Part shown: positions 1-6,935 of the stretch, in pieces
How positions within the stretch are numbered: position 1 is the first letter of the stretch
Layout: the number at the start of each line of letters is the position of its first letter
From: an uncultured Agathobaculum sp.
GTDB lineage: Bacteria; Bacillota; Clostridia; Oscillospirales; Butyricicoccaceae
Assembly: GCA_944376955.1 (NCBI GenBank)
Contig: CALWEB010000024.1
Location: 1 to 12,734, forward strand
Length of the DNA stretch: 12,734 nt
Reading direction: 5' to 3'
Translations under genes and position numbers: made by a program
Notes under the pieces: model-generated
Seen by the model: only the letters and a program-made list of their open reading frames with translations
Databases searched by the model: none
Told to the model about the DNA's origin: nothing

Positions 1-2
1 TG

Positions 3-31
3 TTGAAGCATTGCTCTAAATCCGTTATAAT
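3..31 (+). promoter_or_regulatory. Sigma-A promoter for the HIT-family gene
   Basis: A -35 box TTGAAG (3-8) and a perfect -10 box TATAAT (26-31) are separated by 17 nt. Transcription would start near 38, giving a 25-nt leader that carries the ribosome binding site AAAGGAG (48-54), 8 nt before the ATG at 63. Confidence 0.7.
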
Positions 32-62
32 AAGGATAGAAGCGCAGAAAGGAGCGGTTTGA

Positions 63-401
63 ATGGAAGATTGCCTGTTTTGCAAAATTATTGCAGGGGA
101 AATCCCCTCAAAAAAGGTTTATGAAGACGAACAGTGCTATGCCTTTTATGACATTGACCCACAGGCGCCGACGCATTTTCTGGTGATTCCCAAGCAGCAT
201 ATTCAGTCTGCGGCGGCGGTGGATGCGTCGAACAGTGCGGTTGTGGCACATTGCTTCGAGGTGATCGCCAAGATTGCGGCGGATATGGGAATGGATAGTT
301 TCCGCGTTGTCTCTAATGTTGGAGAGCAGGCGGGACAAAGCGTATTCCATTTGCACTTCCATGTTCTTTCCGGCCGTGATATGACCTGGCCTCCGGGATG
401 A
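63..401 (+). CDS. HIT-family (HINT-like) nucleotide hydrolase
   Basis: This 112-residue protein is a complete single-domain histidine-triad protein, the usual length for bacterial HINT/PKCI-type members. The family signature His-x-His-x-His is present as H96, H98, H100 followed by VL, and G91-Q92-S93 precedes it in the family's usual 'GQSVxHLHxH' arrangement. H98 is the expected nucleophile. The N-terminal C4-x2-C7 pair ('CLFCKI') matches the zinc-associated cysteines of the HINT branch. Family members hydrolyse purine nucleoside phosphoramidates and related AMP conjugates in the cytosol; the physiological substrate here is unknown. A good AAAGGAG site lies 8 nt before the ATG. The gene has its own promoter and is followed 3 nt after its stop by a strong terminator, so it is probably mostly monocistronic, with some read-through into comEC possible. 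Confidence 0.93.
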   Translation: MEDCLFCKIIAGEIPSKKVYEDEQCYAFYDIDPQAPTHFLVIPKQHIQSAAAVDASNSAVVAHCFEVIAKIAADMGMDSFRVVSNVGEQAGQSVFHLHFHVLSGRDMTWPPG

Positions 402-404
402 TAG

Positions 405-437
405 AAAAAGAAGTGGCCTTACCGCCACTTCTTTTTT
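405..437 (+). terminator. Rho-independent terminator after the HIT gene
   Basis: AAGAAGTGGC (408-417) pairs with GCCACTTCTT (424-433) around a 6-nt loop, extended by three A-T pairs and ending in T432-T437. Because of the A-run on the left it could also act on the minus strand. The T-run ends only 25 nt before the comEC start codon and no separate comEC promoter is visible, so read-through may supply comEC. Confidence 0.85.
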
Positions 438-462
438 GCATCAACAGGGGGGAGGAGATACC

Positions 463-2697
463 ATGCGTGAGCGGCCGCTTGTGTTTCTGGTGCCGCCAGC
501 TGCCGCAGCAATCTATTGCGCGGCCTGCCTGGGGTACACCATAGACCTGAGTGTTTCCCTGTTCCTTCTTGCATTTTCACTGGCTGCAGCCGGTGCATGG
601 ATTGCGCACAGCCGGTTATTTACGATTTGCTGTATGCTGGCAGCCGCATTTCTGGCTTTTTCCAGCTTTTCGGTTTATCAGTCGGTTTTTGTCGATCCGA
701 TTCGCGCGCTGGCGGGCACTCATGCGGAGATCACTGCAACGGTTTTGCAGGATGCAGCCGTATATGATGACAATCAGCGTGCAGAATTATCGGTAGAGGA
801 TAACGATGTGCTGCCGCGCAGCTTTCGGATGTACTGCTATTTGCCGCTGACGGAAACGCCGTTGGCCGCAGGGGACACGATCAAGGTGAATGTCGGCTTT
901 TACCTGCCGGGGAATACGGAAGGGTTTGACCGGGCCGTGTATCAGGCATCTGAAGGTTGTTTCATCACCGCTTCCTACACCAAAACCGAAGAGGACACGC
1001 CGGTGTCGTTTTCGGTTGCGCAAACACAAAGCCATTCTGTGCGGTGGCTGCCACAGCGCATTGCACGTTTTTGCAGACAGGCCGTTCAAAGTGCATTGCC
1101 GGAGCGGGAAGCCGGTCTGCTGACTGGACTGTTGATTGGAGACACGGACGGAATAGCCGCGGAGGATGAGCTGTCTTTGCGGATGGCAGGGCTCAGCCAT
1201 CTGGTGGCGGTTTCCGGACTGCACGTCGGATTTCTGGTGGCATTTTGTTATTTGATCTTTGGACGTAGACTGGGTACCTATCTGTCCATCCCGTTGATTT
1301 TGCTGTTTGTGCCGATTGCCGGTGCGTCTCCGTCGGTCATTCGTGCTGCGGTGATGTATCTGATTGCGGCAGGCGCGTTTATCACGCGGCGGGAGGCGAA
1401 TACCCTCAATTCCTTGTTTGCCGCACTCACTTTGCTGTTGCTCCAAAACCCGTATGCCATCGCTGGACTCAGCTTGCAGCTTTCCTTTTCGGCAACACTC
1501 GGGCTGGTATTGTTCGCAGGGAAAATGCAGGCAATGCTGCTGCATCCGTTCCGTACATGCCCCAAAATGCTGCGGAAGCTAGTGGCGGTTCTCGTCGGCG
1601 CGTTATCCTGTACTGTGTGCGCGACCCTGTTTACTGCGCCGATTTTGTTGTCCTCGTTTGGTTATGTTTCCGTTCTGTCTGTGCTGAGTAATCTGCTGGT
1701 GGTCGGTGTGACTGCCGTGTGTTTCATCGCAGGTTTTCTGCTGTGCATCGCGGCGGCGGTATGTCCGCCTGCGGTGCCATGGCTGGCTGAGGTCACACAA
1801 CCGCCGCTTGCCTATATCCTGTGGGTGGCGGATCGCATTTCGACGATCCCGTTTGGAATGGTCAACTGGGGAGACGGGTTTGGGTTGGCGGCGCTTCTTC
1901 TGTTTTTTGCAGCGGTACTACTGTGGCTGCTGGCAGGCAGCCGGATCCAGTGGAAATATATCTTGCCTGTGACCTGCCTTCTTGTGGCTGGTTTCAGTGG
2001 GATGAGCGTCGTTCGGTATCAGCAGCTGTATCGCGTAACCTATCTGCCATGCGGTTCGGGACAGGCGGTTGTGGTTTCAGACACGCAGCACGCGACGCTA
2101 ATTGACTGTGCCGGGGATGGCGGATATCGGGATGCGGCACAGCTGGTGCAGGAGTGGATGCGGTATCATAACATAGACCGGATTGATACTTTGATCCTGA
2201 CAGCGGTGGACAGGGGACATGCGCGTGATCTCCCTGCGTTGTTGGAAACGGTTGAGGTCGGGGAAATTCTGATCCCGGCCGGATGCAAGCCGACCAAATA
2301 CAATAGCGAACTGCTCGAACTTTGCACCGATGCGCAAGCAAGGGAGATCAGCCAGATAGAGGTGTTGGACAGCGGTGCGGCGCCTGTCACGGTCTTTCCG
2401 GTAACAGATGGCAAACTGGGTGTGCAAATTGCCAATGAGATTTTAATTTTACATAGCCCAACACAGAAGCAGCTGGCGGCGTTTCTCGCATCGGCCACTG
2501 TGACTGCGCCGGAGGTTGTCCTCTCACAGGGCAATATGGAGGATGAGGAGCTGCTGGCGCAGGCGCTGGAAAAGATACAGGCACAACGGATTGTCGTGCA
2601 AGCGGGCTTTGGGGATGTCCCCGCGCAGTACGATGGACTGCCTGTAGAGAGCCCATATTTAACCGGAGAAATTGAGCGGCAATTTGCCAAGGAGTGA
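463..2697 (+). CDS. comEC: ComEC/Rec2-type DNA uptake channel with a degenerate MBL-like domain
   Basis: The product is a 744-residue polytopic membrane protein. ComEC forms the inner-membrane channel that passes single-stranded DNA into the cytoplasm during natural transformation. Residues 1-75 hold the first membrane helices, 80-180 form a soluble OB-like region, and 215-500 the Competence domain with its signatures HLVAVSGLHVG (246-256), GASPSVIRAA (287-296) and the LSLQLSFSATLGL stretch (345-357). Residues from about 532 correspond in position to the C-terminal metallo-beta-lactamase-like domain, but the expected THxHxDH metal motif is replaced by LTAVDRGHARDL (579-590). ATG at 463 is preferred to an in-frame TTG at 436 because GGGGGGAGGA lies just before it and the TTG is inside the upstream terminator. 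It runs straight into holA (4-nt gap). Identity is firm; whether uptake is functional cannot be judged from one gene. Confidence 0.93.
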   Translation: MRERPLVFLVPPAAAAIYCAACLGYTIDLSVSLFLLAFSLAAAGAWIAHSRLFTICCMLAAAFLAFSSFSVYQSVFVDPIRALAGTHAEITATVLQDAAVYDDNQRAELSVEDNDVLPRSFRMYCYLPLTETPLAAGDTIKVNVGFYLPGNTEGFDRAVYQASEGCFITASYTKTEEDTPVSFSVAQTQSHSVRWLPQRIARFCRQAVQSALPEREAGLLTGLLIGDTDGIAAEDELSLRMAGLSHLVAVSGLHVGFLVAFCYLIFGRRLGTYLSIPLILLFVPIAGASPSVIRAAVMYLIAAGAFITRREANTLNSLFAALTLLLLQNPYAIAGLSLQLSFSATLGLVLFAGKMQAMLLHPFRTCPKMLRKLVAVLVGALSCTVCATLFTAPILLSSFGYVSVLSVLSNLLVVGVTAVCFIAGFLLCIAAAVCPPAVPWLAEVTQPPLAYILWVADRISTIPFGMVNWGDGFGLAALLLFFAAVLLWLLAGSRIQWKYILPVTCLLVAGFSGMSVVRYQQLYRVTYLPCGSGQAVVVSDTQHATLIDCAGDGGYRDAAQLVQEWMRYHNIDRIDTLILTAVDRGHARDLPALLETVEVGEILIPAGCKPTKYNSELLELCTDAQAREISQIEVLDSGAAPVTVFPVTDGKLGVQIANEILILHSPTQKQLAAFLASATVTAPEVVLSQGNMEDEELLAQALEKIQAQRIVVQAGFGDVPAQYDGLPVESPYLTGEIERQFAKE

Positions 2698-2701
2698 AAA
2701 C

Positions 2702-3766
2702 ATGCCACAGGGGAAACAACAATCCAACGGAAAAACGCAGTTGCTTCGTGATCTAAAAAACGGTACATTTGCGCCACTCTATGTGATTTCCGGCGAGGAA
2801 AGCTATCTGAAGGAATATTATTTGCAGCAGCTGCGGGACAAGGTCGTCGATCCGCTGTTTGCGGATTTTAATTTAATCGAGCTGGAAGGAAAGAGCCTGA
2901 CACCGGAGCAGCTGACGGAAGCGGTAGACAGTTATCCGGCCATGTCCGAGAAAAAGCTGATCATTGTAACCGATTTTGATCTGTTCAAGCCGCCGGCGGT
3001 ATTTGCGGATATGCTGCCCGCTTTGCTGGCAGACCTACCGGATTATGTCTGTTTGGTATTTTATTACGATATCCTGGAAGGTAAGCCGGACAAACGCACC
3101 AAGCTCTATAAGATGCTGGATAAGGCTGCCTGCTTTGCGGAGTTTCAGCATATGGAGGAGCGGGAACTGGTCGCGTGGCTGGAACGGCGCGCTCGTTCGC
3201 TGGGCTGCGCCATCGCGCCGGAGGATGCGTCCTATATGATTTTCCTGTGTGGAAACTCCATGACCAATCTGGCAGGGGAAATGGACAAGGCTGCAGCCCA
3301 TACGACGACCGGGGAAATCAAAAAATACAATATTGATGCGGTATGCTCTCCGGTTCTGGATGCGGTGGTGTTTGATCTGACCGATGCCATCACGGCCGGG
3401 AAATTTGAGCGCGCTGTGTCACTGGTGGGCGATTTGATGGCGCAAAAAAATAATGAAGTGATGATTTTCACGACGATCACCCGGCATATCCAACGCATGT
3501 ATGCAGCAAAGCTGTGCGCCGAAGCGCGAGCGGGGGAAAAACAGCTGATGGAAATGATCGGTTCCAAGTCACCGTATTATGCCAGACAGATTCAAACTGC
3601 GGCACGGCGTGTGTCCTTGCGTTGGCTGCGTCAGGCGGCATCACTGTGCGCGCAAACCGATGCGGCGCTCAAAGGTAGTGCCGTAGACCGGCAAAAACAA
3701 ATCGAACTGACGCTGCTTTCCATGGCGGCAGCTTGGAAGGAGGACGCAAATGGTACGCATCCGTGA
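2702..3766 (+). CDS. holA: DNA polymerase III subunit delta
   Basis: The 354-residue length is normal for HolA, the clamp-loader subunit that opens the sliding clamp during replication. The N-terminal family signature PLYVISGEESYLKEYY spans residues 25-40, where the degenerate P-loop-like region of the AAA+ fold lies (delta does not hydrolyse ATP). A KKLIIVTDFD strand follows at 84-93. The C-terminal collar domain ends with the family-typical ALKGSAVDRQKQIELTLLSM (322-341). ATG 2702 is chosen over an in-frame TTG at 2672 because AAGGAG, overlapping the comEC stop codon, sits just before it. The comEC-holA order is common in Firmicutes. The gene ends inside the first codons of rnmV, which suggests translational coupling. 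Confidence 0.94.
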   Translation: MPQGKQQSNGKTQLLRDLKNGTFAPLYVISGEESYLKEYYLQQLRDKVVDPLFADFNLIELEGKSLTPEQLTEAVDSYPAMSEKKLIIVTDFDLFKPPAVFADMLPALLADLPDYVCLVFYYDILEGKPDKRTKLYKMLDKAACFAEFQHMEERELVAWLERRARSLGCAIAPEDASYMIFLCGNSMTNLAGEMDKAAAHTTTGEIKKYNIDAVCSPVLDAVVFDLTDAITAGKFERAVSLVGDLMAQKNNEVMIFTTITRHIQRMYAAKLCAEARAGEKQLMEMIGSKSPYYARQIQTAARRVSLRWLRQAASLCAQTDAALKGSAVDRQKQIELTLLSMAAAWKEDANGTHP

Positions 3767-4355
3767 GGCGATTGTGGTAGAAGGCCGGTATGATGTGAAT
3801 ACCGTGCGGCAAGTGGTGGATACGGTGGTGCTGGAAAGCGGCGGGTTCCGTATTTTCCACGATCAGGATCAACTGCGCTTGCTGCGACGGATTGCATCCG
3901 TGCGCGGATTGATTGTGTTGACCGACAGCGATGGTGCGGGCTTTGTCATCCGCAATTACCTGAAAGGGGCGTTGCCAACGGGAAGTGTGAAGCAGGCCTA
4001 CATCCCAGATATTGCCGGGAAAGAGCGGCGCAAGCGGCATGGTTCAAAAGAGGGGAAACTGGGTGTGGAAGGGATGCGCCCGGAGGTGATTCTGGAAGCG
4101 CTGCGGCGCGCTGGGGCAACGTTTGAGGAAGAGGAAAAGACCGGGACAAAACCGACTAACCCCATCAGCAAGGCGGATTTGTTTGCGTGGGGTCTATCTG
4201 GGCAGAAGGATAGCGCGGTGCGCCGTGCGGCGCTGCTCAAGGCCTTGGATTTGCCTGCGCATATGACGGCCAACGCGCTGCTGGAATTTATCAATGCGGT
4301 CGTCACCCGGGAAGAGTTGGAGGAGCTGATTCATAGAATTACGGTAGGGGATTGA
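3750..4355 (+). CDS. rnmV: Ribonuclease M5 (5S rRNA maturase)
   Basis: This 201-residue protein carries an N-terminal TOPRIM domain with the catalytic glutamate in VVEGRYD (E11) and the acidic pair in LTDSDGAGFVIRNYL (D59 and D61). RNase M5 cleaves both strands of the 5S rRNA precursor in low-GC Gram-positive bacteria, with ribosomal protein L18 bound to the substrate. The GKERRKRHGSKEGKLGVEG stretch (90-108) and the C-terminal helical domain are typical of RnmV rather than primase DnaG or topoisomerase. The ATG lies 17 nt inside holA and is preceded by GGAAGGAGG in the holA sequence, so the two are probably translated together. In many Firmicutes rnmV sits beside rsmA; here it follows holA. 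No terminator separates it from the downstream riboswitch. Confidence 0.92.
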   Translation: MVRIREAIVVEGRYDVNTVRQVVDTVVLESGGFRIFHDQDQLRLLRRIASVRGLIVLTDSDGAGFVIRNYLKGALPTGSVKQAYIPDIAGKERRKRHGSKEGKLGVEGMRPEVILEALRRAGATFEEEEKTGTKPTNPISKADLFAWGLSGQKDSAVRRAALLKALDLPAHMTANALLEFINAVVTREELEELIHRITVGD

Positions 4356-4380
4356 CAAGAGAACCCGATCGTTCTATAAT
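4352..4380 (+). promoter_or_regulatory. Consensus sigma-A promoter for the ribU transcript
   Basis: TTGACA (4352-4357) and TATAAT (4375-4380) are both perfect matches, with the optimal 17-nt spacer. The -35 box overlaps the rnmV stop codon TGA (4353-4355). Transcription would begin near 4387, just ahead of the FMN aptamer. Such a strong promoter fits a gene that is switched off by premature termination rather than by a repressor. Confidence 0.88.
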
Positions 4381-4402
4381 AACACTGTAAAAATTCATAT
4401 GT

Positions 4403-4529
4403 TCTGTTTCAGGGCGGAGTGAAAGTCTCCACCGGCAGTAAACGGGCGTATGCCCGATAGTCTGCGAGCCGCAAGGCATGACGGGTGTGAATCCCGACCG
4501 ACGGTTATAGTCCGGATGGAAGAAACAGG
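4403..4529 (+). promoter_or_regulatory. FMN riboswitch (RFN element)
   Basis: The leader contains the conserved blocks of the RFN element in order: AGGGCGGAGTGAAAGTCTCC and ACCGGCAGTA (4411-4440), a variable hairpin around CGGGCGTATGCCCG, TCTGCGAGCCGCAAGGCA, GGTGTGAATCCCGACCGACGG, and AGTCCGGATGGAAGA (4509-4523). The closing P1 stem is CTGTTTC (4404-4410) with GAAACAG (4522-4528). FMN binding should stabilise the aptamer and allow the terminator at 4551-4578 to form, shutting off the riboflavin importer when flavin is plentiful. Confidence 0.96.
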
Positions 4530-4550
4530 TGTATTTCGGTACGTCTGCGC

Positions 4551-4578
4551 GCCCTTGGATTGTTCCAAGGGCTTTTTT
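4551..4578 (+). terminator. Riboswitch-controlled terminator ahead of ribU
   Basis: GCCCTTGGA (4551-4559) pairs with TCCAAGGGC (4564-4572) across a TTGT loop, followed by six T residues. It lies 22 nt after the aptamer and 44 nt before the ribU start, the classical position for an FMN-dependent expression platform. It would also stop read-through transcripts arriving from comEC-holA-rnmV when FMN is high. Confidence 0.9.
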
Positions 4579-4621
4579 ATTCCCCAATCAAACAGAACTC
4601 CTTGTAAAGGAGAGGCTTATC

Positions 4622-5236
4622 ATGACAAAAACCAGTAAGATCACGTATACCGCGGTGTTTGCAGCCATTGCAACGGTGCTGATGTATTTCGAATTTCCGA
4701 TCCCTTTTATGCCGCCGTTCCTGAAGGTGGACTTGTCGGGGGCTGTGGTTTTGATCGGCGCATTTATCTTTGGAATCGGCCCGGCCATTACGATGATTGG
4801 GATCAAGGATCTGATTCATTTGACGCAGAGCCAAACCGCAGGCTCCGGTGAACTGGCTGACTTCCTGATGCTGTCCACCTTGGTGATTATTGCGGTGCTG
4901 GTGTACCGTGCGCACAAGAGCCGGAAGATTGCAATGGTAGGTTGCTTGTGTGGTTCGGTCGCAATGGCAGGCATGGGGATGCTCACCAACTACTTTTTGA
5001 TTATCCCGTTTTACGTTAACGGGATGGGATGGAATCTGGATGCCATTTTCGAAATGTGCAGAGCGGTGAATCCGGCGATCAATGGCATGGCGGCTTATCT
5101 GGTGTTTGGTATTTTGCCGTTCAACCTGATTAAAGGTGTGATCCTGACGATCATTACCATGTTGGCCTATAAGAAGCTGAGTGTGTTCATCCATTCTAAG
5201 CAGATTGCAATCCATACGCGCCAAAAAGCGAATTGA
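4622..5236 (+). CDS. ribU: Riboflavin ECF transporter substrate-binding (S) component
   Basis: The 204-residue hydrophobic protein has about six predicted membrane segments. It begins with the N-terminal pattern TKTSKITYTAVFAAIATVL (residues 2-20), followed by an FPIPFMPPFLKVDLSG loop (27-42) that is typical of RibU S components. RibU binds riboflavin outside the membrane and works with a shared energising module (EcfT plus EcfA ATPases), which is not encoded in this window. The ATG at 4622 has AAAGGAG (4606-4612) in good position; the in-frame sequence upstream is riboswitch and terminator RNA and is not coding. The FMN riboswitch upstream independently supports the flavin substrate. It is a single-gene transcription unit closed by the hairpin at 5248-5283. 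Confidence 0.93.
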   Translation: MTKTSKITYTAVFAAIATVLMYFEFPIPFMPPFLKVDLSGAVVLIGAFIFGIGPAITMIGIKDLIHLTQSQTAGSGELADFLMLSTLVIIAVLVYRAHKSRKIAMVGCLCGSVAMAGMGMLTNYFLIIPFYVNGMGWNLDAIFEMCRAVNPAINGMAAYLVFGILPFNLIKGVILTIITMLAYKKLSVFIHSKQIAIHTRQKAN

Positions 5237-5247
5237 TTGAATCAAAG

Positions 5248-5283
5248 AAAAAGGCACAGGCGAATCTCGCCTGTGCCTTTTTT
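5248..5283 (+). terminator. Terminator after ribU (possibly bidirectional)
   Basis: AAAAAGGCACAGGCGA (5248-5263) pairs with TCGCCTGTGCCTTTTT (5267-5282) around a 3-nt loop, ending in a T-run to 5283. The matching A-run on the left gives a T-run on the opposite strand, so it could also back up termination of the convergent serine operon. Confidence 0.9.
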
Positions 5284-5298
5284 GGAGGATAGCAAAAC

Positions 5299-5335
5299 AA
5301 ATCCGGGCGGGAGATTGAATCTTCCGCCCGGATTT
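5299..5335 (-). terminator. Terminator of the serine operon
   Basis: A perfect 12-bp stem, AAATCCGGGCGG (5299-5310) with CCGCCCGGATTT (5324-5335), lies 14 nt after the sdaAA stop. The inner part can extend with a GGAGAT/ATCTTC pairing that includes one wobble. Read on the minus strand it is followed by GTTTTGC, a weak T-rich tail, so termination may lean partly on the neighbouring hairpin. Confidence 0.75.
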
Positions 5336-5349
5336 TGAATGAACAAAGA

Positions 5350-6219
5350 TTAACTGCACCGTCCGCACACTTCACATGCGGAGGGGGTAACGGCACAGCC
5401 GCCCAGCGCGGTTTCCCGCAATTCAATGGGGATACGCCGCCCAACAGCGTACATGGTTGCCAGCATCTCATCAAATGGGATCAGCTGCTGCACGCCGCTG
5501 AGTGCCAACTCGGCCGCGATCAGCGCATTGGCGACACCGGCAGCGTTCCGGTTCTGGCAGGGGTATTCCACCAGACCGCCCACAGGATCGCACACCAGGC
5601 CAAGCATATTCATCAATACGGTAGAGGCTGCATCCATGCTTTGTTCTGGCGTGCCGCCCATCAACTCCACCGTGGCGGAGGCTGCCATCGCGGCGGCGAC
5701 ACCGATTTCGGCTTGGCAGCCGCCGACCGCGCCGGCTACGGTCGCATTCCGCATGGCCAGATAACCAACAGCCCCTGCATGGAACAGGGCGTCAATCAGA
5801 CGGCTGTCTGAGATTTTATAGCAGTCCTGTAGTGCCAACAGCAAACCGGGTACCACACCGGCGGAACCGGCTGTGGGTGCGGCAACGATCAGGCCCATGG
5901 AAGCGTTCACTTCCAACACCGCTACGGCATAGGTCATGGCTTTTCCCAGCACATCGCCGCAGATCGCCTTACCCTTGGATGCGTGGCTTGCCAGCTTTTT
6001 GGCTTCACCACCAATCAGGCCGCCCATGGACTTCATGGGCGATTTCAGCGGTTGGGTGGCAGAGTTGCGCATAATCTCCAGCACACGCGCCATTCGGTGA
6101 TCGACGATGTCGCGGGTAGTTTCGCCTAAAACGCATTCGCGGCGACGCATGACCTCGGAGATCAGGCATTGTTCCTGCCGGCACAGTTCCAGCAGTTCTT
6201 TAGCAGATTTGAAATCCAT
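5350..6219 (-). CDS. sdaAA: L-serine dehydratase, iron-sulphur dependent, alpha subunit
   Basis: This 289-residue subunit, with the beta subunit, deaminates L-serine to pyruvate and ammonia in the cytosol, feeding serine into fermentation. The oxygen-sensitive [4Fe-4S] cluster ligands are visible as C168 (GGCQAEIG), C210 (LVCDPVGG) and C221 (YPCQNRN), giving the family spacing C-x41-C-x10-C. The substrate-site loops SMGGLIGGEAKK (64-75) and PTAGSAGVVPG (115-125) are intact. The C-terminus is cysteine-rich (C275, C282, C285, C288, ending GRCS), which is unusual to my eye and may supply a further ligand. A GGGAGAG site 8 nt before the ATG overlaps the sdaAB stop, so translation is probably coupled to sdaAB. 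It is last in the operon and is followed by a terminator. Confidence 0.95.
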   Translation of the reverse strand: MDFKSAKELLELCRQEQCLISEVMRRRECVLGETTRDIVDHRMARVLEIMRNSATQPLKSPMKSMGGLIGGEAKKLASHASKGKAICGDVLGKAMTYAVAVLEVNASMGLIVAAPTAGSAGVVPGLLLALQDCYKISDSRLIDALFHAGAVGYLAMRNATVAGAVGGCQAEIGVAAAMAASATVELMGGTPEQSMDAASTVLMNMLGLVCDPVGGLVEYPCQNRNAAGVANALIAAELALSGVQQLIPFDEMLATMYAVGRRIPIELRETALGGCAVTPSACEVCGRCS

Positions 6220-6232
6220 ATTTATTCTCTCC

Positions 6233-6901
6233 CTACGGTTCGATGATCATGACGTCATGCACATTCGGATTGTTGCGGAGCGGTTCGGCAATGCCTTCAG
6301 GGAACCGGCCGTCGGATTCGACAATGGTATACGCAGTATTTCCCTTGGACTCGCGGAACAGGCGCATAAAGGCGATGTTCACATTGCTGTCGCTGAGGAC
6401 TTTGGTGATATGCGCCACTACACCGGGCTTGTCCTGCTGGATGACGATTACCGTGCTGTAATCGCCGGTGAAATCGACCGAAACGCCGTTGATGCGGGAG
6501 ATGCGTACTTTGCCTCCGCCGAGCGATTCTCCGCGCACGGTCATCACCTGTCCACTCGTATTTTCCATCCGGATATCCACGGTGTTGGGGTGTACATCGG
6601 TTTCGGATTCGCAAGGGGTGAAGCTGTAAGCAAGCCCGCGTTCGGCCGCAATCTGAAAAGAATTGCGGATGCGGATATCATCCGTTCCAAAACCCATCAT
6701 GCCGCCTAGAAGCGCGCGGTCGGTTCCATGTCCATGATAGGTTTTAGAAAAAGAACCATACAAGGTGAAATCCACCTTTTTCAGCGGGGGAGTGATCATT
6801 TTATGTGCCAAAAAGGCGATGACAGCAGCCCCGGCTGTATGGGAGCTGGAGGGGCCGATCATATTCGGCCCCAGAACATCGAAAACACTGACATAGGACA
6901 T
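6233..6901 (-). CDS. sdaAB: L-serine dehydratase, iron-sulphur dependent, beta subunit
   Basis: The 222-residue partner of sdaAA carries the SDH beta domain, with the signature GPSSSHTAG (16-24) and the glycine- and histidine-rich GSFSKTYHGHGTDRALLGG (49-67). A C-terminal ACT domain follows from about residue 147, recognisable in the DKPGVVAHITKVLSDSNVNI stretch. ACT domains commonly bind amino acids, so serine sensing is possible but not shown. Two ATGs are available. The one at 6901 is preferred because AAGGAG lies 7 nt before it, whereas the ATG at 6907 would leave a spacing of only 1 nt. It follows the symporter by 29 nt and precedes sdaAA by 13 nt, so all three genes form one operon. Confidence 0.94.
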   Translation of the reverse strand: MSYVSVFDVLGPNMIGPSSSHTAGAAVIAFLAHKMITPPLKKVDFTLYGSFSKTYHGHGTDRALLGGMMGFGTDDIRIRNSFQIAAERGLAYSFTPCESETDVHPNTVDIRMENTSGQVMTVRGESLGGGKVRISRINGVSVDFTGDYSTVIVIQQDKPGVVAHITKVLSDSNVNIAFMRLFRESKGNTAYTIVESDGRFPEGIAEPLRNNPNVHDVMIIEP

Positions 6902-6915
6902 AGCCATTCTCCTTA

Positions 6916-6935
6916 CCTGATTGCAGGAAATCAGG
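6916..6935 (-). promoter_or_regulatory. Perfect 7-bp hairpin between symporter and sdaAB
   Basis: CCTGATT (6916-6922) and AATCAGG (6929-6935) form a perfect inverted repeat with a 6-nt loop. In the mRNA it spans the symporter stop codon and ends directly before the sdaAB ribosome binding site. It lacks a T-run, so it is not a terminator; it may protect or separate the two mRNA segments. Function is inferred only. Confidence 0.35.

Noticed and set aside
787..1545. Minus-strand ORF of 252 codons opposite comEC
   Set aside because: It is rich in Q, R and H without motifs, antisense to conserved comEC signatures.
4577..5368. Minus-strand ORF of 263 codons opposite ribU
   Set aside because: It would run through two terminators and the ribU gene in antisense; composition is rich in H, Q and R with no domain.
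5335..5811. Plus-strand ORF of 158 codons opposite sdaAA
   Set aside because: It is a low-complexity shadow of the certain sdaAA gene on the other strand, with no ribosome binding site and no recognisable motif.
6107..6709. Plus-strand ORF of 200 codons opposite sdaAB and sdaAA
   Set aside because: It crosses the gap between two well-identified minus-strand genes and has no family resemblance; a GC-rich antisense shadow.
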